The notes under the pieces were generated by a model. The model was not told the DNA's origin. It saw nothing but the letters and a program-made list of their open reading frames with translations, and did not search any database. Positions 11,651 through 24,072 of a stretch of DNA of 64,000 nucleotides are shown here, one piece after another (position 1 is the stretch's first letter; each line of letters starts with the position of its first letter). Origin of the DNA: Callipepla californica brunnescens. Taxonomy: Eukaryota > Chordata > Aves > Galliformes > Odontophoridae. The translations under genes were made by a program, and so were the position numbers. The stretch lies in contig JALIRH010000007.1 of the NCBI GenBank assembly GCA_023055505.1, positions 15,916,273 through 15,980,272 of the forward strand, written 5' to 3'.

Positions 11651-14117
11651 GATGAGACACAGGGTTACATTTCTAATTTGTTTTGGACAAAGGATAATTT
11701 CCACTTTCTAACTTCCTCCCTCATTACATTGAGTTGACAGTTTGTAGATTTTACTGCTTACTCCACAAACCATCTTCAGAATGCTTCATAGATGATGTTA
11801 AGAAGAGGACTTGAATATTGAGATTTAATATCTCCTGCTTTCTTCAGTTAGACTAGCCAATGAAGCAGGTGTTCCTATATCCAGTTGCATAGTTGTGATT
11901 CACAGCTGAAAAGTTGCTTAAATTAGGTGTTTGCTCTTTTTCAACCTTAATTTCTGAGATCTTACTGTTCTGGAACCATAGCTTCAAAGGTTAGCATGGA
12001 ATGTGCTGGTCCTAGTGTATAGTCAGTGTGCAGTATAATGCTACTGCAACTGTATATGTGAGAAGGACAATTTTAAAACCAGCCACAGTACAAAATGTTT
12101 TTGCTTTGTGTGGAGTAAATGGTACTCAAAGAAGTACTTCCTAGAAAATAATAAGCCTTGATGACTGTATGACAAAGCTCTGCTTTCTTAGTCATTCCAT
12201 ACCTCTAAATCCCATTGTAACTAATCAAAATATAGCTGCATGGATGGCAAAATATGTCTTATTGTATAATTCCTAAGTAAATAGTTGAGAAAAAAAAAAA
12301 GAAATGAGAAAAGCAAAAATAATTTCCTAATGAAGGGAATCTTCCTTAGATTTTTTCTTCACCATCAGAAATAGTTTCTTTTTTTTTTTTTTTTTTTTTT
12401 TTTTGTGTGTGTTATTATTCAAAGACATTAGGCTTCTTAGGAAGAAAAAAAGTTGTTTTTTGAAAAATACCTTACTGATACTATGGCAGATGCTCAGAAA
12501 TTTCATTATCTGATTTAGATGCATGTGTGAAACTTTAAGTCCTGAGGTCAATTCTGTCCTCAGTAACATGTCTGAAGCTCCCTTTGAAGTCAATGGTACT
12601 TGCACCACTTAACTGAGAGAAGAATTTCCCCTCTAGGTCTCTTATCAGAGATTGATGTTCTTTAGAGTTCAGCTGACTGCTATAGTAAAAGAACCTTTCT
12701 CTTCCCTTCCCAAATATCATTCAGTGTGTTCAGAATATTTTCATATGCACCCATCCAAGAAATACAAAAATACTCTAAGCTCCAAATTCCCTTTAAAAGG
12801 TTACTCCAGATTCCAAATTGTTTTATAGAAGTCTCTACTTTTAGTTGTAGTACATTAGAGGGTACTATGCATATTCTGAGTTGCAAACCTAAGTAACAAT
12901 GCAGCAATTTTGTTTTAAGAAAAGCTGGTGACCTTATTTGGATGTTACTACCTCATATTAAGCATAATTTCATATCTTCAAATGTTATATGAATTCACTA
13001 CTGAATAATGCATAGAAAGCTTGCTAGTATTCATTTCTCCAACAGGAATCTTTAATCAGACTAAAAGAACAAGCCTGCATGCTAAATGCTAAGGAGGCAT
13101 GTAGGACAGGCCACTCGGCTGACCCCATACCAACACCTCAGTGTTTGCATAGCGTAATATAACATGAAGCAGAGATATTCAAGCCAGCAACAAGCAAGAG
13201 GGGTTCACCATGTAGAGAGATCAGATCCGGAGTTCGGTGCCAGGAGCATTCTGTCCTTGACTGTATAGGGAATGCAGTTTTGGGTTCTCTGAATGCACCA
13301 GTTCTTCCACTTTCAAGGACAGCTGTTTGGACTTGGCTTAAGGAAAGTCTGTGCCACAAATGTATTCGCCTGGAACAGGGTTTAATTTTCTGTTTGATAT
13401 AAAGCACAGTGGAGAGACAAAACATTCATTATTTTAAAGCTGAAATTTTTCAAACAAAACAATTTCTAGAGAGATCCATGTAGCTTCTAAAAAAGCTTTT
13501 ACCCTCCCTGAGAGATCCATGGAACAGGTTTATACACTGCCCACATGGAATGAGGTTACTTTAAGCAGACAAAACTGTTGTATCAACATGGAGGTCACAC
13601 AGTCATTCTTTCAGATTGAAAACTGAAAAAATAGAAAGAACTTGGGATGAAGCTACAAATATCTTCAAGAGTATATTCACCTGGACATTCTTTGTAATTT
13701 CTTCAAATTTTACATTGACTACCAATAAAAATTTTGCATTTACAAATTTGAATATAAAGTCTAAAACCTGGGAAACATTTTTTTTTTTAAAGTAGAGCAT
13801 TCAAATATGTGGGAAAAGTTTAGGTAATTTTATTGCATATACTTTGTAGCCATGGAAACTTTTTTTTCTTGTAAAACTTCAAGGTCCAACAATAGTATTT
13901 CAATAATTTCAGAACAGGAGATCTAGGGCATTTCATCTTCCACTTCAACTTTAGAACTCAGGAAACAGTAGAATTAATGTACATTTCTGAAAGAATTTTT
14001 GAGGCATTTCTCATTCTGAAATGTAATCTATTCATGTTTTATGCTTGAAGTAGTAATTTCAGTTTGGTTGTTCACAGTGGTTAAAATTGTAGTACTGTAA
14101 ATATGAATGACATTTGC
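11651..14117. other. Unique non-coding stretch
   Basis: No gene is recognised. A slightly GC-richer island at about 13060-13400 has a 95-codon minus-strand frame without any recognisable domain. A 26-base poly(T) run lies at 12379-12404 and a shorter T run near 13779-13789. Confidence 0.5.
12379..12404. repeat. Poly(T) run, 26 bases
   Basis: Uninterrupted T run followed by a short GT repeat. No retroposon body is seen on either side, so it is a simple repeat rather than the tail of a recognised element. Its length is likely to be polymorphic. Confidence 0.95.
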
Positions 14118-14640
14118 AATATGTCACTCCACAAGTAATGTCTTCTATTTATTTCAACGGAAACTACAAAAGATATAAAAGTACACTATTTGATAAAGAA
14201 ATTCTCAGCTACAAAGCACTGTTTCTCAAAATAATCACCACTATTAGCTAAGCATTTTCACCAGTGATAAACAAAAGCCTGCATGCGGTGCTCATAAAAA
14301 TCTGCACCAGAAGAGGTGACCTACTGTCACCTGTGTCACTGCTGTTCTGCACCACCCACCACCTCATTGTGCTCACATCCACTAATCGGTTGTCATAAAC
14401 ATTCAGCAGGTGTTAATGAATGTCAACAGGTGCCACTTTTTTCTACATGCAATTCAGTTCCACGCATTTGTGTCATCTCCACTTCCATGTCAGATACCAT
14501 TTTTTCAGACTGCCCCTTTGCTGCCATCTGTCACATGGCAACAAAATGTCACAAAGGGGAAGGTTCAGCCTGTACTGCCATATCATCAACATCTGACTGA
14601 GCCGACACCATAAAACAGGAGGTTTTTGGAGCTGCACTCG
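14118..14640 (-). mobile_element. Internally deleted mariner (Galluhop / Mariner1_GG type), copy 1
   Basis: The left end reads GTCACTCCACAAGTAATG and the right end is its approximate inverted complement, consistent with mariner terminal repeats. On the minus strand the right part encodes a decayed transposase N-terminus (DMEVEMTQMRGTELHVEK around 14440-14492). The left part encodes the transposase C-terminus (VTSSGADFYEHRM at 14282-14320, then a stop in place of a conserved residue, then a segment ending GDYFEK). The region between them, which would carry the helix-turn-helix and the catalytic D,D,D triad, is absent; the junction is near 14325-14340. Such elements move only with transposase supplied by another copy. 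The mariner call is firm; the family name is from recognition. Confidence 0.82.
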
Positions 14641-17600
14641 TACATATGTATTTGCTTGGGGAGCACAGCATACACCAACATCTTACTGCTGTAAATTATT
14701 AGTAGAATTAAAATGTCAACACACATTTGTCTTAACATTGCATAAAACTGCAGACATTTGTTCACAGGGTTAGATGTGAGGAATGTGTCCAATTAATGTC
14801 AAATTTAAAAGTTATTTACATAAATATAAGGCTGATTTCAGTCTTATATAAAGCTAATCTTTAATATCTGAAATTTTTTTTGTTTGCTTTGTGCTTTTCG
14901 TATATTTAGAAAGCAACAGAAAAGCAGTCTTTGTACCTTCCCTATCCCAAAAGAAGATAAAATACCTACTTCTTCCCCACAACCTTGACTGACAAGATAA
15001 ATGAAATGCAGACAGAAACTAAGCACAGAAATAGTGAATGCGAAGTGTTTAGAGGAAAATAAAACTGTCAAACATTCAATTAAAAGTATCTTGGGAAAAG
15101 AACACCATCAGTCATCCTTTTCATTCATCACAAAGGCTCATTACAAAATGAAGTGTCAGGCTGCCAGAAGTAGACAGAAATGTACTATTAAAAAAATGCA
15201 TATCCTGAACTCAGAGAAAATCTGCAGCAACTTGAATGAAATGTTACAAAACTATTCATAGCCTAAAAGAATTTCAGCTTTTAAAATGCATGCGATGATT
15301 TACCTAATTAAATACAGCGGGTACAACTTTCAAATACTTATTATTACATATTGTGCTTTTATTGAAGTCTATGGTAAGTTTTCTGTTTCTTTTTATTTCC
15401 TAAGGTATGGAGCTGCTTTGTATTTCTACTTCTTTTCTTTTTTGTTTGCTTCCTTCTAGACATTTTGTTTCCTTCCGCTCTAAGACTCAGTATGTACTGA
15501 AAAGCTGAAATCCAAACCTCATTACTTTTTAAAAATCTCATCAAATTTAAGCCAATCATTGGAAAGGAAGATTCATGAGTTGGGAAAGTTGAAAATTGAT
15601 AATGTGGAGATAATTAACTGAATGAGAATAATCGCTGTAATTTTTTTTTTCTAATATATTTATTGTAATCTTGTTACATAGCTAACCTTTGTGAGGTCAG
15701 TACTGAAAAGTGATGCAGAATGCCTTTGAAGTGCTTTCAGGAAAGCCCAAGTGATTTTGTGAACCAGGAAGAAACATAAACCTGCTGCCACAGGAGAGCA
15801 GCATCAGGAGTCTCCACTGAGCCAGCTGTCCCTGTGACAAATGCTACAGTGACTTTCTCTGACAGCTTTCTGGAGGCTGCTAAAATCAGTTCCTCTGAGT
15901 TTTGAGATCAAATTATTCTCTTCATAGAGAATGATCCACTGATTTATGGATTGTTCCAAGGGTAGAAAAGGGTATTACTTCAGTAGTATAGCATGGTGCA
16001 GCAGAACTATTTGGGCAACTTAGCTAGGACTTGGACTTGTTGGACTTTATTCTGCACCTCTATCTCCCACCATAGATGTGCCATATCTATATACTACTGG
16101 AGCACAGCAGGTTGACATTATGCAAATGTGCTGTTATGCTGGCTGATCTCTCTTGGGAATGATGGTTGTTAGGTTCCGGATGTCCTTGACTTGGTCCCTG
16201 CAATGCTGGTGGAGTTTCTAAAGAAAGAGGAGTTCTGAAGGCTTTTCTTCTCTTGTCTTCTTAGGAAACAGCAGACATCATTTTAAGCAAGGAGTGAGCT
16301 TAATTATCTCCACAGCACAATGTGCATTGCAGTTCTCACTTCATTTGAAAGCTGTAGCTTTGCGGAGGTGGCAGATTCTGGCCTGAAGGGGAAAATGATG
16401 CTGTTGTTTTTCACCAACCATCTTAAATCATTCTGATAGCCTTTGATCTACCCTACCAATGCTAGACTACAATAGGTTTTCCTAAGTTAAGGGTGGGTCA
16501 GAATGGAGTGGAAGAAATCACATGAAGAAGCTTCAACCTGGGGTAGGGGATGACAAAAAATGAAAACCACCATTTCTCAGACAGAAAAGTTTCCTAGTGG
16601 TGTGGACTTTGCTTCTCTGCTCCACTGAACCAGGAGATTGAATGAGGCATAGTGATGACAGGAGGTGCTTACAGAGGATTGGTGTTGTTGGTGTGCTTGT
16701 GGGGGCAACAGTGGTAAATCTATTGGGTCTCTGAGTCAAACTCTGAAGTCAAATCCAGACAGATATATACACAGCCAGACTTACTCTTTTTGTCTACTCT
16801 TTTCTTCAGTGGAAAAAAGTATGTAACAAGAGGAAGTATCCAGTAAGTGAACACTGAAAGTAGGTTGTTATGCATTTATTATTTAAAACTTTTGAGTGTA
16901 CTTGTAACAATAGCATGGTGGAAGCTAGGCACGCAACAAACAGAAGTAATAAAAAAATCCACAGCACTTTGTTAAAGTAAAGTAGAAAAAATTTACAAAA
17001 TTTAAATACAGTGGCTGCTGTGTGTACATTTCTTTATGAACTTCAAAATGAGAGAGTTTCCTGCAGCTTCTACATATTATTAAAAAACATAAAGAAATCC
17101 CAAACTGCACAACATAGATGCATACAAAAACATAAACGATTTTTACTTCAAGTTTCATAAGACACTGAATTGTAATCTGTACTGTCTGAGGAACTCTGAG
17201 ATGCACACATTTGGAAGAAGTGTGGATAAAGGAAGTGGTTTCCCCAGCAACAGTAACTTTGTTCAAAAACTCTCAGAATAAATTCTTGTATTTTCTTTCC
17301 TGTTTATGCCTTGCTCAGTGCTTTGGTGAGTATGCACCACACAATCAATCCTTTAGAGCAGTATTTGCCAAATATTTACAGTACCGATATTCAAAAATAA
17401 GCCCTTTCTCTGAAAAAGTCCGGCACCCCTTAGAAATCTTTCCAATAATGTTAAATAATTCACCAAAAATTGTACATAGTACATTTCAACGGCTTTCCCA
17501 GAGACAGCATTCTGTGAATTATTTAAGATGGAGTTTATAAATGTAGCCTTATTCAGGAAGCTTATACCAAAGTTCAGTTTCATTTCTTTAAAATTTCTAC

Positions 17601-17809
17601 TTATGCTAATGGATATTTCCAGACTAAAACTGTTCATATCACTCATGCCTTGTCTTCATCTGCGACCATAACCTAATGATTTGCTAGGCTGGTGAATGGT
17701 TAACTGTACCATGTATCCCTTACAATAAATGAGATTTTACTTAGAAAATATTGTAATATTTTCTTATTGTCTCAGACTTCATAAAACCCTAAGGAATACC
17801 TCAGCCAGA
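14641..17809. other. Unique non-coding stretch
   Basis: No repeat family or exon is recognised. 15700-16740 is somewhat richer in GC than its surroundings. A pyrimidine tract followed by CTTAG near 16245-16264 resembles a splice acceptor, but the frames after it close quickly, so I do not call an exon. Confidence 0.5.
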
Positions 17810-18005
17810 ATCATAGAATTGTTGGGTTGGAAGGGGCATTTAAGATCATCTAGTTCAAATTCCCCCTGCTTTAGGCAGGGACACCTCCCTCTAGACTGGG
17901 TTACTCACAGCCACATCCAGCCTGGCCTTGAACATCTCCAGGGAGGTGGCATTCACAGTTTCTGGGCAACTGGTTTCAGTGTCTTACCACTTTCCCAGTT
18001 TGAGA
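17810..18005 (-). mobile_element. CR1 3'-end fragment
   Basis: Inverted tail (AGAATCATAGAATTG), the GGGTTGGAAGGGGCATTTAA box and the ATCATCTAG motif, then about 150 bases of 3' UTR and ORF2 end. It is 5'-truncated. Confidence 0.88.
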
Positions 18006-18939
18006 AGAAGACAGTGTTTTTGCAGTGGAAATTTCTAGTATTTCTGTATGTAGAATAGGATAAGTTGCCGAACAGAGTAAAGTTGAGACTGGGGCATTCC
18101 AACCTAGGTAAAAGTGACACAAGCACTGGGTAGAGTAATTACGTAGGGTAGGGGAGAGTCCAGTACAGGACAGGACTAGTTGGTAATTTATTGAAAATAC
18201 TGTGCTCTTACTGTAAAAGGTACAAAATATACCCGAAGACAATGGAATTGGTAATAGACACTGTATGGAAGTATAACTTGGCAACAGCATTGGAAGACTG
18301 TGATCCTGAGATGCTCAAACAATGATGCCAGGAGAGGCTTTACCTGCGTTGGACCCAGGGTGTAAAATGGAATGGATTTCACTGACTAGCAAAGACGGTC
18401 TAAAATCTTTGTGATAAGGAAAATTCATTCGTCACAACTTTCAGCAGTGAGTACAATCCCAGAATGATGTCTGAGCTCATTGGAAAAGACAAAGAAAGGA
18501 AGAACAGACAGGAAAATAACTCTAGCAGTGTATCGTCTGGTTGCTGTGCCTGCACATTGTCTTTAATTTTTCACAGATCCTCATACCTTCAGTGGTTTAG
18601 GAACTGTTGCCATTCTTCGAGTTTTTCTTCCAGAACTCAGAGTTCATACATAAAAAGGTATATTACATGTGATGAGTAGGTTAACGTTTTGAAGAATAGC
18701 ATATATGTTTGTGCTCCTGCTCAAAATTTCTGAGAGCAAAAGTGACCGATTCTGCAAGACAAGGCCAGTGCAATCTTGGATGTAATTAGCCTACTTGGGT
18801 TCAAAAAATGCTGTTGGCAAAATAATTTACCATGTCAGTGAACAAAAGAAAGGTTCTTGTGAGGGTACTTAACTGGTTAAAACAAGAAACAGAACAGGAC
18901 TAAATTATTCTGAAAGAGTTGAGTTACGCTAGCAGTAAC
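18006..18939. other. Unique non-coding stretch
   Basis: Nothing recognised. The frames at 18188-18382 (minus) and 18464-18679 (plus) show no domain. Confidence 0.5.
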
Positions 18940-19720
18940 TCATCAGGGATATGTGCTGCTATCTGTGTTGTCAAAAATATTCATAAATGTTGTAAAGCAG
19001 AGAGGCTTTACATCAGAGAATAGAGAGGCACGAAAGTTTGCTGAAGATACTAGATTATTTAAAGTAATGAGGACAAGGGTCAGCTGAAGATATGAAGAGT
19101 TACGAGACTGTGTAACTGGAAAGTTAAACAGGTAAAAAATTGAGTAGATGAATATGAAAATATCCATCTGGAAAATTTACATTTATAATGAAAGACTGAT
19201 TCATCAATACTGCTTAGAAATAGATCTATAGATTGGTCTGTACAGTGTCAATTTAATGATCAGATGGTCAGAAATAAGTGTTCAAAATGACTAGAAAAGA
19301 GAAAATAAAAAAACTTTCATTATATGAATGTTAATCTGTGCTTAGAACACAGTCTACAGTTGAGGTCTTTTTAAACTCTACAAGTATAATGCATAACCGG
19401 CAAATGTTTGGAGGAATACAAGGGTTGATCAAAAGTTTGAACTAACTCCAGAACATAAAACAAATTAATTTATAGTCTGGAAAAGGGAGGATGGAAATGA
19501 AAGAGTGATATGAATGCCATGGAGATGAGTGAATAGAGCTTGAGGTTTCAGTATTACTTGCAAGACAGAGAGTAGAAAATAATAAATGAAGCCAGATTAA
19601 AACAAAGAAATTAAGATTGGCCTTCCAAAGTCTGGAATATTTTGTCATGGGATACGGTGGAAAATGTATGGATACAGAGGGAAACTGGTAATACCTGTGA
19701 AAAATAACTGGATTTAGGTT
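18940..19720 (+). mobile_element. Ancient CR1-like (CR1/L3 type) LINE relic
   Basis: It is strongly diverged but colinear with CR1-clade ORF2. At about 18950-18995 the sequence resembles the RT segment before the active site. At about 19036-19062 it encodes F-A-E-D-T-R-L-F, a clear variant of the F-A-D-D-T-K-L-F active-site block. The matching segments that follow (AGGACAAGGGTCAGCTGAAG, GAGACTGTGTAACTGG) correspond to the post-active-site region. A second recognisable piece at about 19590-19665 (ATGAAGCCAGATTAAAACAA, then GGAATATTTTGTC) matches the distal end of such elements, with a poorly matching interval between. It is much older than the other CR1 copies; boundaries are approximate. Confidence 0.6.
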
Positions 19721-20445
19721 ACTGAATATATAGAAACCCTGTCTGGATCAGATAGTTAATAAACTGAAAATAGAACATTAAGCTGAAGTATGTTTGCAGT
19801 TTTTCTACTCTTGTCAAAGCGCTCATTTACAGCCAACATTGAAAAGAGGGCACTGAAGAGACAAAAAAAACCCCTAAAACTTTTCTCTTCTTATTCATCT
19901 TCAGAGACTCTATTAAAACCTTTTATCAAATGCTTATGCAGTACTTATGCTGTGCACTGATATAATCCTGAATTTCACTTTCTTATTTCCTTACGTTAAT
20001 CACTCATTTATTATTCATTTCCCCTTTCATAAATTTTTACTGTTCTCCAGCTGCTCTTATCTAAGTCCTTCAAATTTATTCAGTAATCATACTCTTTAAA
20101 TGAGGTTGAATTTTAAGATCTTTTTGTTTTCCTCTGGATATTTTCCAATTTATTTTTTCTTTGGGATTATTCCAAGTCCTTATTAAGACCAATGAAGAGT
20201 TAAAAGAAGAGTAAGCAAACAGTCTAAATTTTATTATTTTCCACGTGTCCAAATTTTTGGAGCCTGCTCAAACCTACCCTTCTTTCATTTGACTTAATTT
20301 ATTCTTATCCAGTTCTGCTATCATCACTAATTTCATTACTTCCCCAAGAAAACATTTTCATATATTTCACTCCCACTGATAAGCAACAAAACGTAAATTA
20401 TCTATGATCTCATAATAAGAAGTCATTTGTTAAGCTGTTCTTTAC
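19721..20445. other. Unique AT-rich stretch
   Basis: No gene or repeat is recognised. Confidence 0.5.
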
Positions 20446-20573
20446 AGAATCACAGAATTGTAGGGGTTGGAAGGGACCTCTAGAGATCATCTAGTACAAC
20501 CCCCTGCCAAAGCAGCTCCCTAGACCAGGTTGCAGGTCTTGAATATCTCCAGAGAAGGAGACTCTGCAACCTT
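20446..20573 (-). mobile_element. CR1 3'-end fragment
   Basis: AGAATCACAGAATTGTAGGG tail, then the GGAAGGGACCTCTAGAGATC box and about 80 bases of 3' UTR. It is the same subfamily as the pieces at 5181-5646 and 29822-30004, with a small deletion before the GTCTTGAATATCTCC segment. Confidence 0.9.
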
Positions 20574-22388
20574 ATGTTCTTATGATCCCTCAAATACCTT
20601 TGTTGTCACTGATTACTTTTGTGTTATACAAAGTTATTTTATCAATGCTTTTTGCTTTCTTGATTCTCTAGGATAACACATTATTAAATCCAGCATGTGA
20701 ACATAGGAAATCTCTTTATGAAGAACATAACTATGTGCCAACTTTACCCACACTGTATAAGGACACAATGCCTGATTACTGTTGGCAAAACTGAGCAGGG
20801 GACAAGACTTCCTGTACTGAATGTATTAAGACCAAATTTTCATTTAATGCTTGGGCACTACACCTAAATTATTTGCAGCGTATCCCATCTATAATCCTCT
20901 TCTTAGCTATGAAAATAAAGAATGTATTATATTTGAATTTCTTTGTTGATTACTTCATTTTTTATATCTTTCTAAGATGCCATTTTTCCCTGTGATCATT
21001 ATTCAACCAGAAAGTTGAAAATATTTTGCTGTAGAATTATTCTGTGCTGTGAACTATGCTGAAGTTAGTCACTGAACCTTTAAATTAAAAAATTCTTAAT
21101 TGTTTTACAAATTCATAGTTTATTTCAGATTTTTTGATTTCACAAAATAGAACTGTTAAAACTATTATATATCACTAAATAATTTTAAAAGAAGATCTTG
21201 TAAACCAGTAATGTGTTATAGGTCATTAAACTTGCAGGTCACAAAATTTAAACACAGAAATCTTGATCTGTTGATCCACTGTTAATTTCTACCATCTCTT
21301 TTATGCCAGATGATTCTTTGACAATACATCTGATGAATGAAAACTGATACATCTGTCACTTTTCCAAGAACATACATTGTATAAGAACTAAGAAACTGTA
21401 TGTATTTACTGTGTTTAGAGAGAATCCTGAGCTGCAGATCCACAGAAGTACAGTTTACTATATATATTAATAAACAGTAATATTTTTCTGAAAATCCCAT
21501 TGGGGTATCAGTGACCCTTTATATCTAACCCTGTGTCTTTGGCATACTGTTAGCACCAAATCATTGATAACTTTTTTTAGCACTTTCCATATCAGGATTT
21601 TAATGTAGATATGCTGTTACAATTTCATTGCAGTTTTTACCATTTTTAAATTTACCTTATTATTCAGCCTCTCTTCCTTTGTGAATATTCTGAGGTTTTT
21701 TTGAATTTCTGTATATCTCTCCTTCATCCTTGTTGGCTGGTTTACTGTGTATGATAAAAAATTTTCAGCAACTTTATTTCCAACCTGCGTTGTACTTATA
21801 ACACTTTTCTGCTAATCTGTCCATGTTAAGTTATATCATTTTAGTCATTGGCCTTTAGGAGTTCTAAGTGAAGTACTAAGATAAAATTCTGATTTTCCAT
21901 ATATGCATTCTGAACAATCTAGAACCCTTGTCCATAAACCCTAAATACTTCTTCGGTTCTTTCTGTTTGTATAACGGGTAGTACACAGAACTGCCTTGCT
22001 ATAGCACAAAATTTCTACATCACAGCAGACAACCATCTCATGCATTTCCTGACAATGTCTTGAGGTTTTTTTTTTTAACGTACTTGGACATGATTAAATA
22101 AGGTTGCATTTAGAGCACTGTCTCCATTGGTTTGCCCTGCAAACAGCTTATGCTATCACATCTGATGTATCCTCTCTCAGTCTGTATATTTGAAATGTAA
22201 TTTATATTTATTCAAGAACTGCAGCTCAGATTAATGCCCTGGCTAAGCACATACCTTCTGAGCAGGAAATAATTAATTTCCATGTATGTGAAAGGCCTGG
22301 ATGCAGAAAGCCCCTAGTTCCTTTCTCAAAGTTAAGATATTAATTTACTTGAATTTTTGTATCTTTATTTAGTCCACTGTATTTTACA
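20574..22388. other. Unique AT-rich stretch
   Basis: No gene or repeat is recognised. Open frames are short and of AT-rich composition. Confidence 0.5.
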
Positions 22389-22455
22389 GGTCAGACTCGA
22401 TGATCTGTTGAGGTCCCTTTCAACACCTGTAATTCTATGACTGCAATTCTGTGAT
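22389..22455 (+). mobile_element. CR1 3' terminus
   Basis: GACTCGATGATCTGTTGAGG followed by the CCCTTTCAACACC box and two imperfect tail units (AATTCTATGA, AATTCTGTGA). Only the last 67 bases of a CR1 are kept. Confidence 0.85.
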
Positions 22456-22809
22456 TTCAGTGGACTACTGACCTTTCTTGCTCTATGACAATTAATTTTA
22501 TTTGTGAAATACAAAAAATCTTCCAATTAAGAGTTTGAACAATTTATTTCCTCCGGTATTACTCATTTACTTCAAGGTAATGAGGCTAAAACATTTACTA
22601 GCCCCAATCTTCTCTCAAGTTGTTTTTTGACCTTTACATTTTAATAACTGTAATTTAATAACTCACATTTTGGCTTACTGTTTTAATCCTTCAGTGCCTT
22701 TAAAAAAAAAAACAACAGTCTTTTGTGAAGTTCAGTATAGAAATTTACCATTTTAAAAGTGTAGAGAGTGTTCTACATGTGACGGAAACTGTGCCTAGGA
22801 TTTTCTTGT

Positions 22810-22837
22810 CCCCCAACCCCCCCCCGCCCCCACCCCA
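22810..22837. repeat. C-rich low-complexity run
   Basis: Blocks of 5, 9, 5 and 4 cytosines with single interruptions. The complementary strand has four G-tracts with short loops and could in principle form a G-quadruplex. Confidence 0.85.
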
Positions 22838-23742
22838 GACTACTAAGCAACTGGATCTGACAGAACTTTAAAACAAACTTTAAATAAAATGTAGTTGTAT
22901 GTAAGTGGAATAATTGAGAATAATTTGTGTAGTTCATGTTAATACTGCCAAAAACTCATGTTAAGATAACTGATTACCGAGTTTACTTATAGTCTCTAAT
23001 CAAATAAATATGACTGGAAAAAATCAACCTAAATTTAAGCTTCTGCTTTCCTTACAGTCAGTTTCTTCTTCACCTTGAATACTGAAGTTTGACTTCCTGT
23101 TTTGTAATGAAACAGATAAAATACACATCTTGACAAGTTACTTAAACCCATTAAGGTGAAACCATTTAAAATATATAATTGATATAATGTCTGTATTTCC
23201 TTGAAAGCTATTGAGCTCAAAAATCAAAAGGTAACTGAGTGAATCTATCTCTCCTTACTGAGGTAATAAACGTAGTTTAACACTGACATTTCTTCAGGCA
23301 GCACCCTTAAGAGCTATTCAGAGTGTTTAAAATGCTGACATAAGTTAATCCATTCATTATATCACAAATTTAGGCATCTGTTAAATTTTTTGTTTGATTG
23401 CATTGCTTAAGTTTCGTAGATCTGAAGTACAGTGTCAGCTCTCCTGTGCATGGTTTTACTTTATATCATGGTTTTCCATTTCACTGATTAATCCATTTTG
23501 GCAATTATCTGGTAGTGCCATTAGCAAAATTTTCCAAAATTCTTATTAATTCATTTTCACACAAAATTTGAGATTTTTATGGGCCATACACATATAAATT
23601 CAATTTAGTAAAAAAAGAGAGTTTGAAGTTGGTTGTCTTGCTTAGTGGTAGATGTACCAATATGGTCATGAGGTAATAGGTACTGACTGATTTTTAAGAA
23701 GATGTCTCAGATATGACATTGGTTATTTCAAGCTACGGCAAT

Positions 23743-23772
23743 AAAAACAAAAACAAAAACAAAAACAAAAAA
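23743..23772. repeat. (CAAAAA)n microsatellite
   Basis: About five tandem copies of a six-base AAAAAC unit, ending in a longer A run. Confidence 0.9.
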
Positions 23773-24002
23773 CCCACAAAAAAACATCCCCTATAAGCAG
23801 CACTGTTACATCATTTGGAACAGAGCTTTTATGGCATTGTTATTAAAGATGAAAAAACTAATGTCTTTTCTGCTCCTATTTATTTTGAAGCAAATTGTTA
23901 AGACTAGGAGCAAATATTTTGTGATATTTATTTTCATTCAAATAATATTGAAATGATTTATTCAACTGTGAAAGATGTCATCTGTTCAGACTGAAATAAA
24001 TA

Positions 24003-24072
24003 TCATAGAACAGCTTGGGTTGGAAGGGACCCCAAGGTTCATCAAGTTCCAACCTCCCTGCCACAATATCTT
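24003..24072 (-). mobile_element. CR1 3' terminus, 70 bp
   Basis: CATAGAACAGCTTGGGTTGG and the GGAAGGGACCCCAAGG box followed by ATCAAGTTCCAACCTCCC. It is a very short 5'-truncated copy. Confidence 0.85.

Larger units (their letters stand above)
22456..24002. other. Unique AT-rich stretch with C-rich run
   Basis: No gene is recognised. It contains a C-rich run at 22810-22837 (nearly uninterrupted cytosines broken by AA, G and A) and a (CAAAAA)n repeat at 23743-23772. Confidence 0.55.

Noticed and set aside
12327..12608. Minus-strand 93-codon frame with a lysine run
   Set aside because: It is created by reading through the 26-base poly(T) run.
16245..16300. Possible splice acceptor and exon start
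   Set aside because: A pyrimidine tract with CTTAG is present but all frames after it close quickly and no donor or coding bias is seen.
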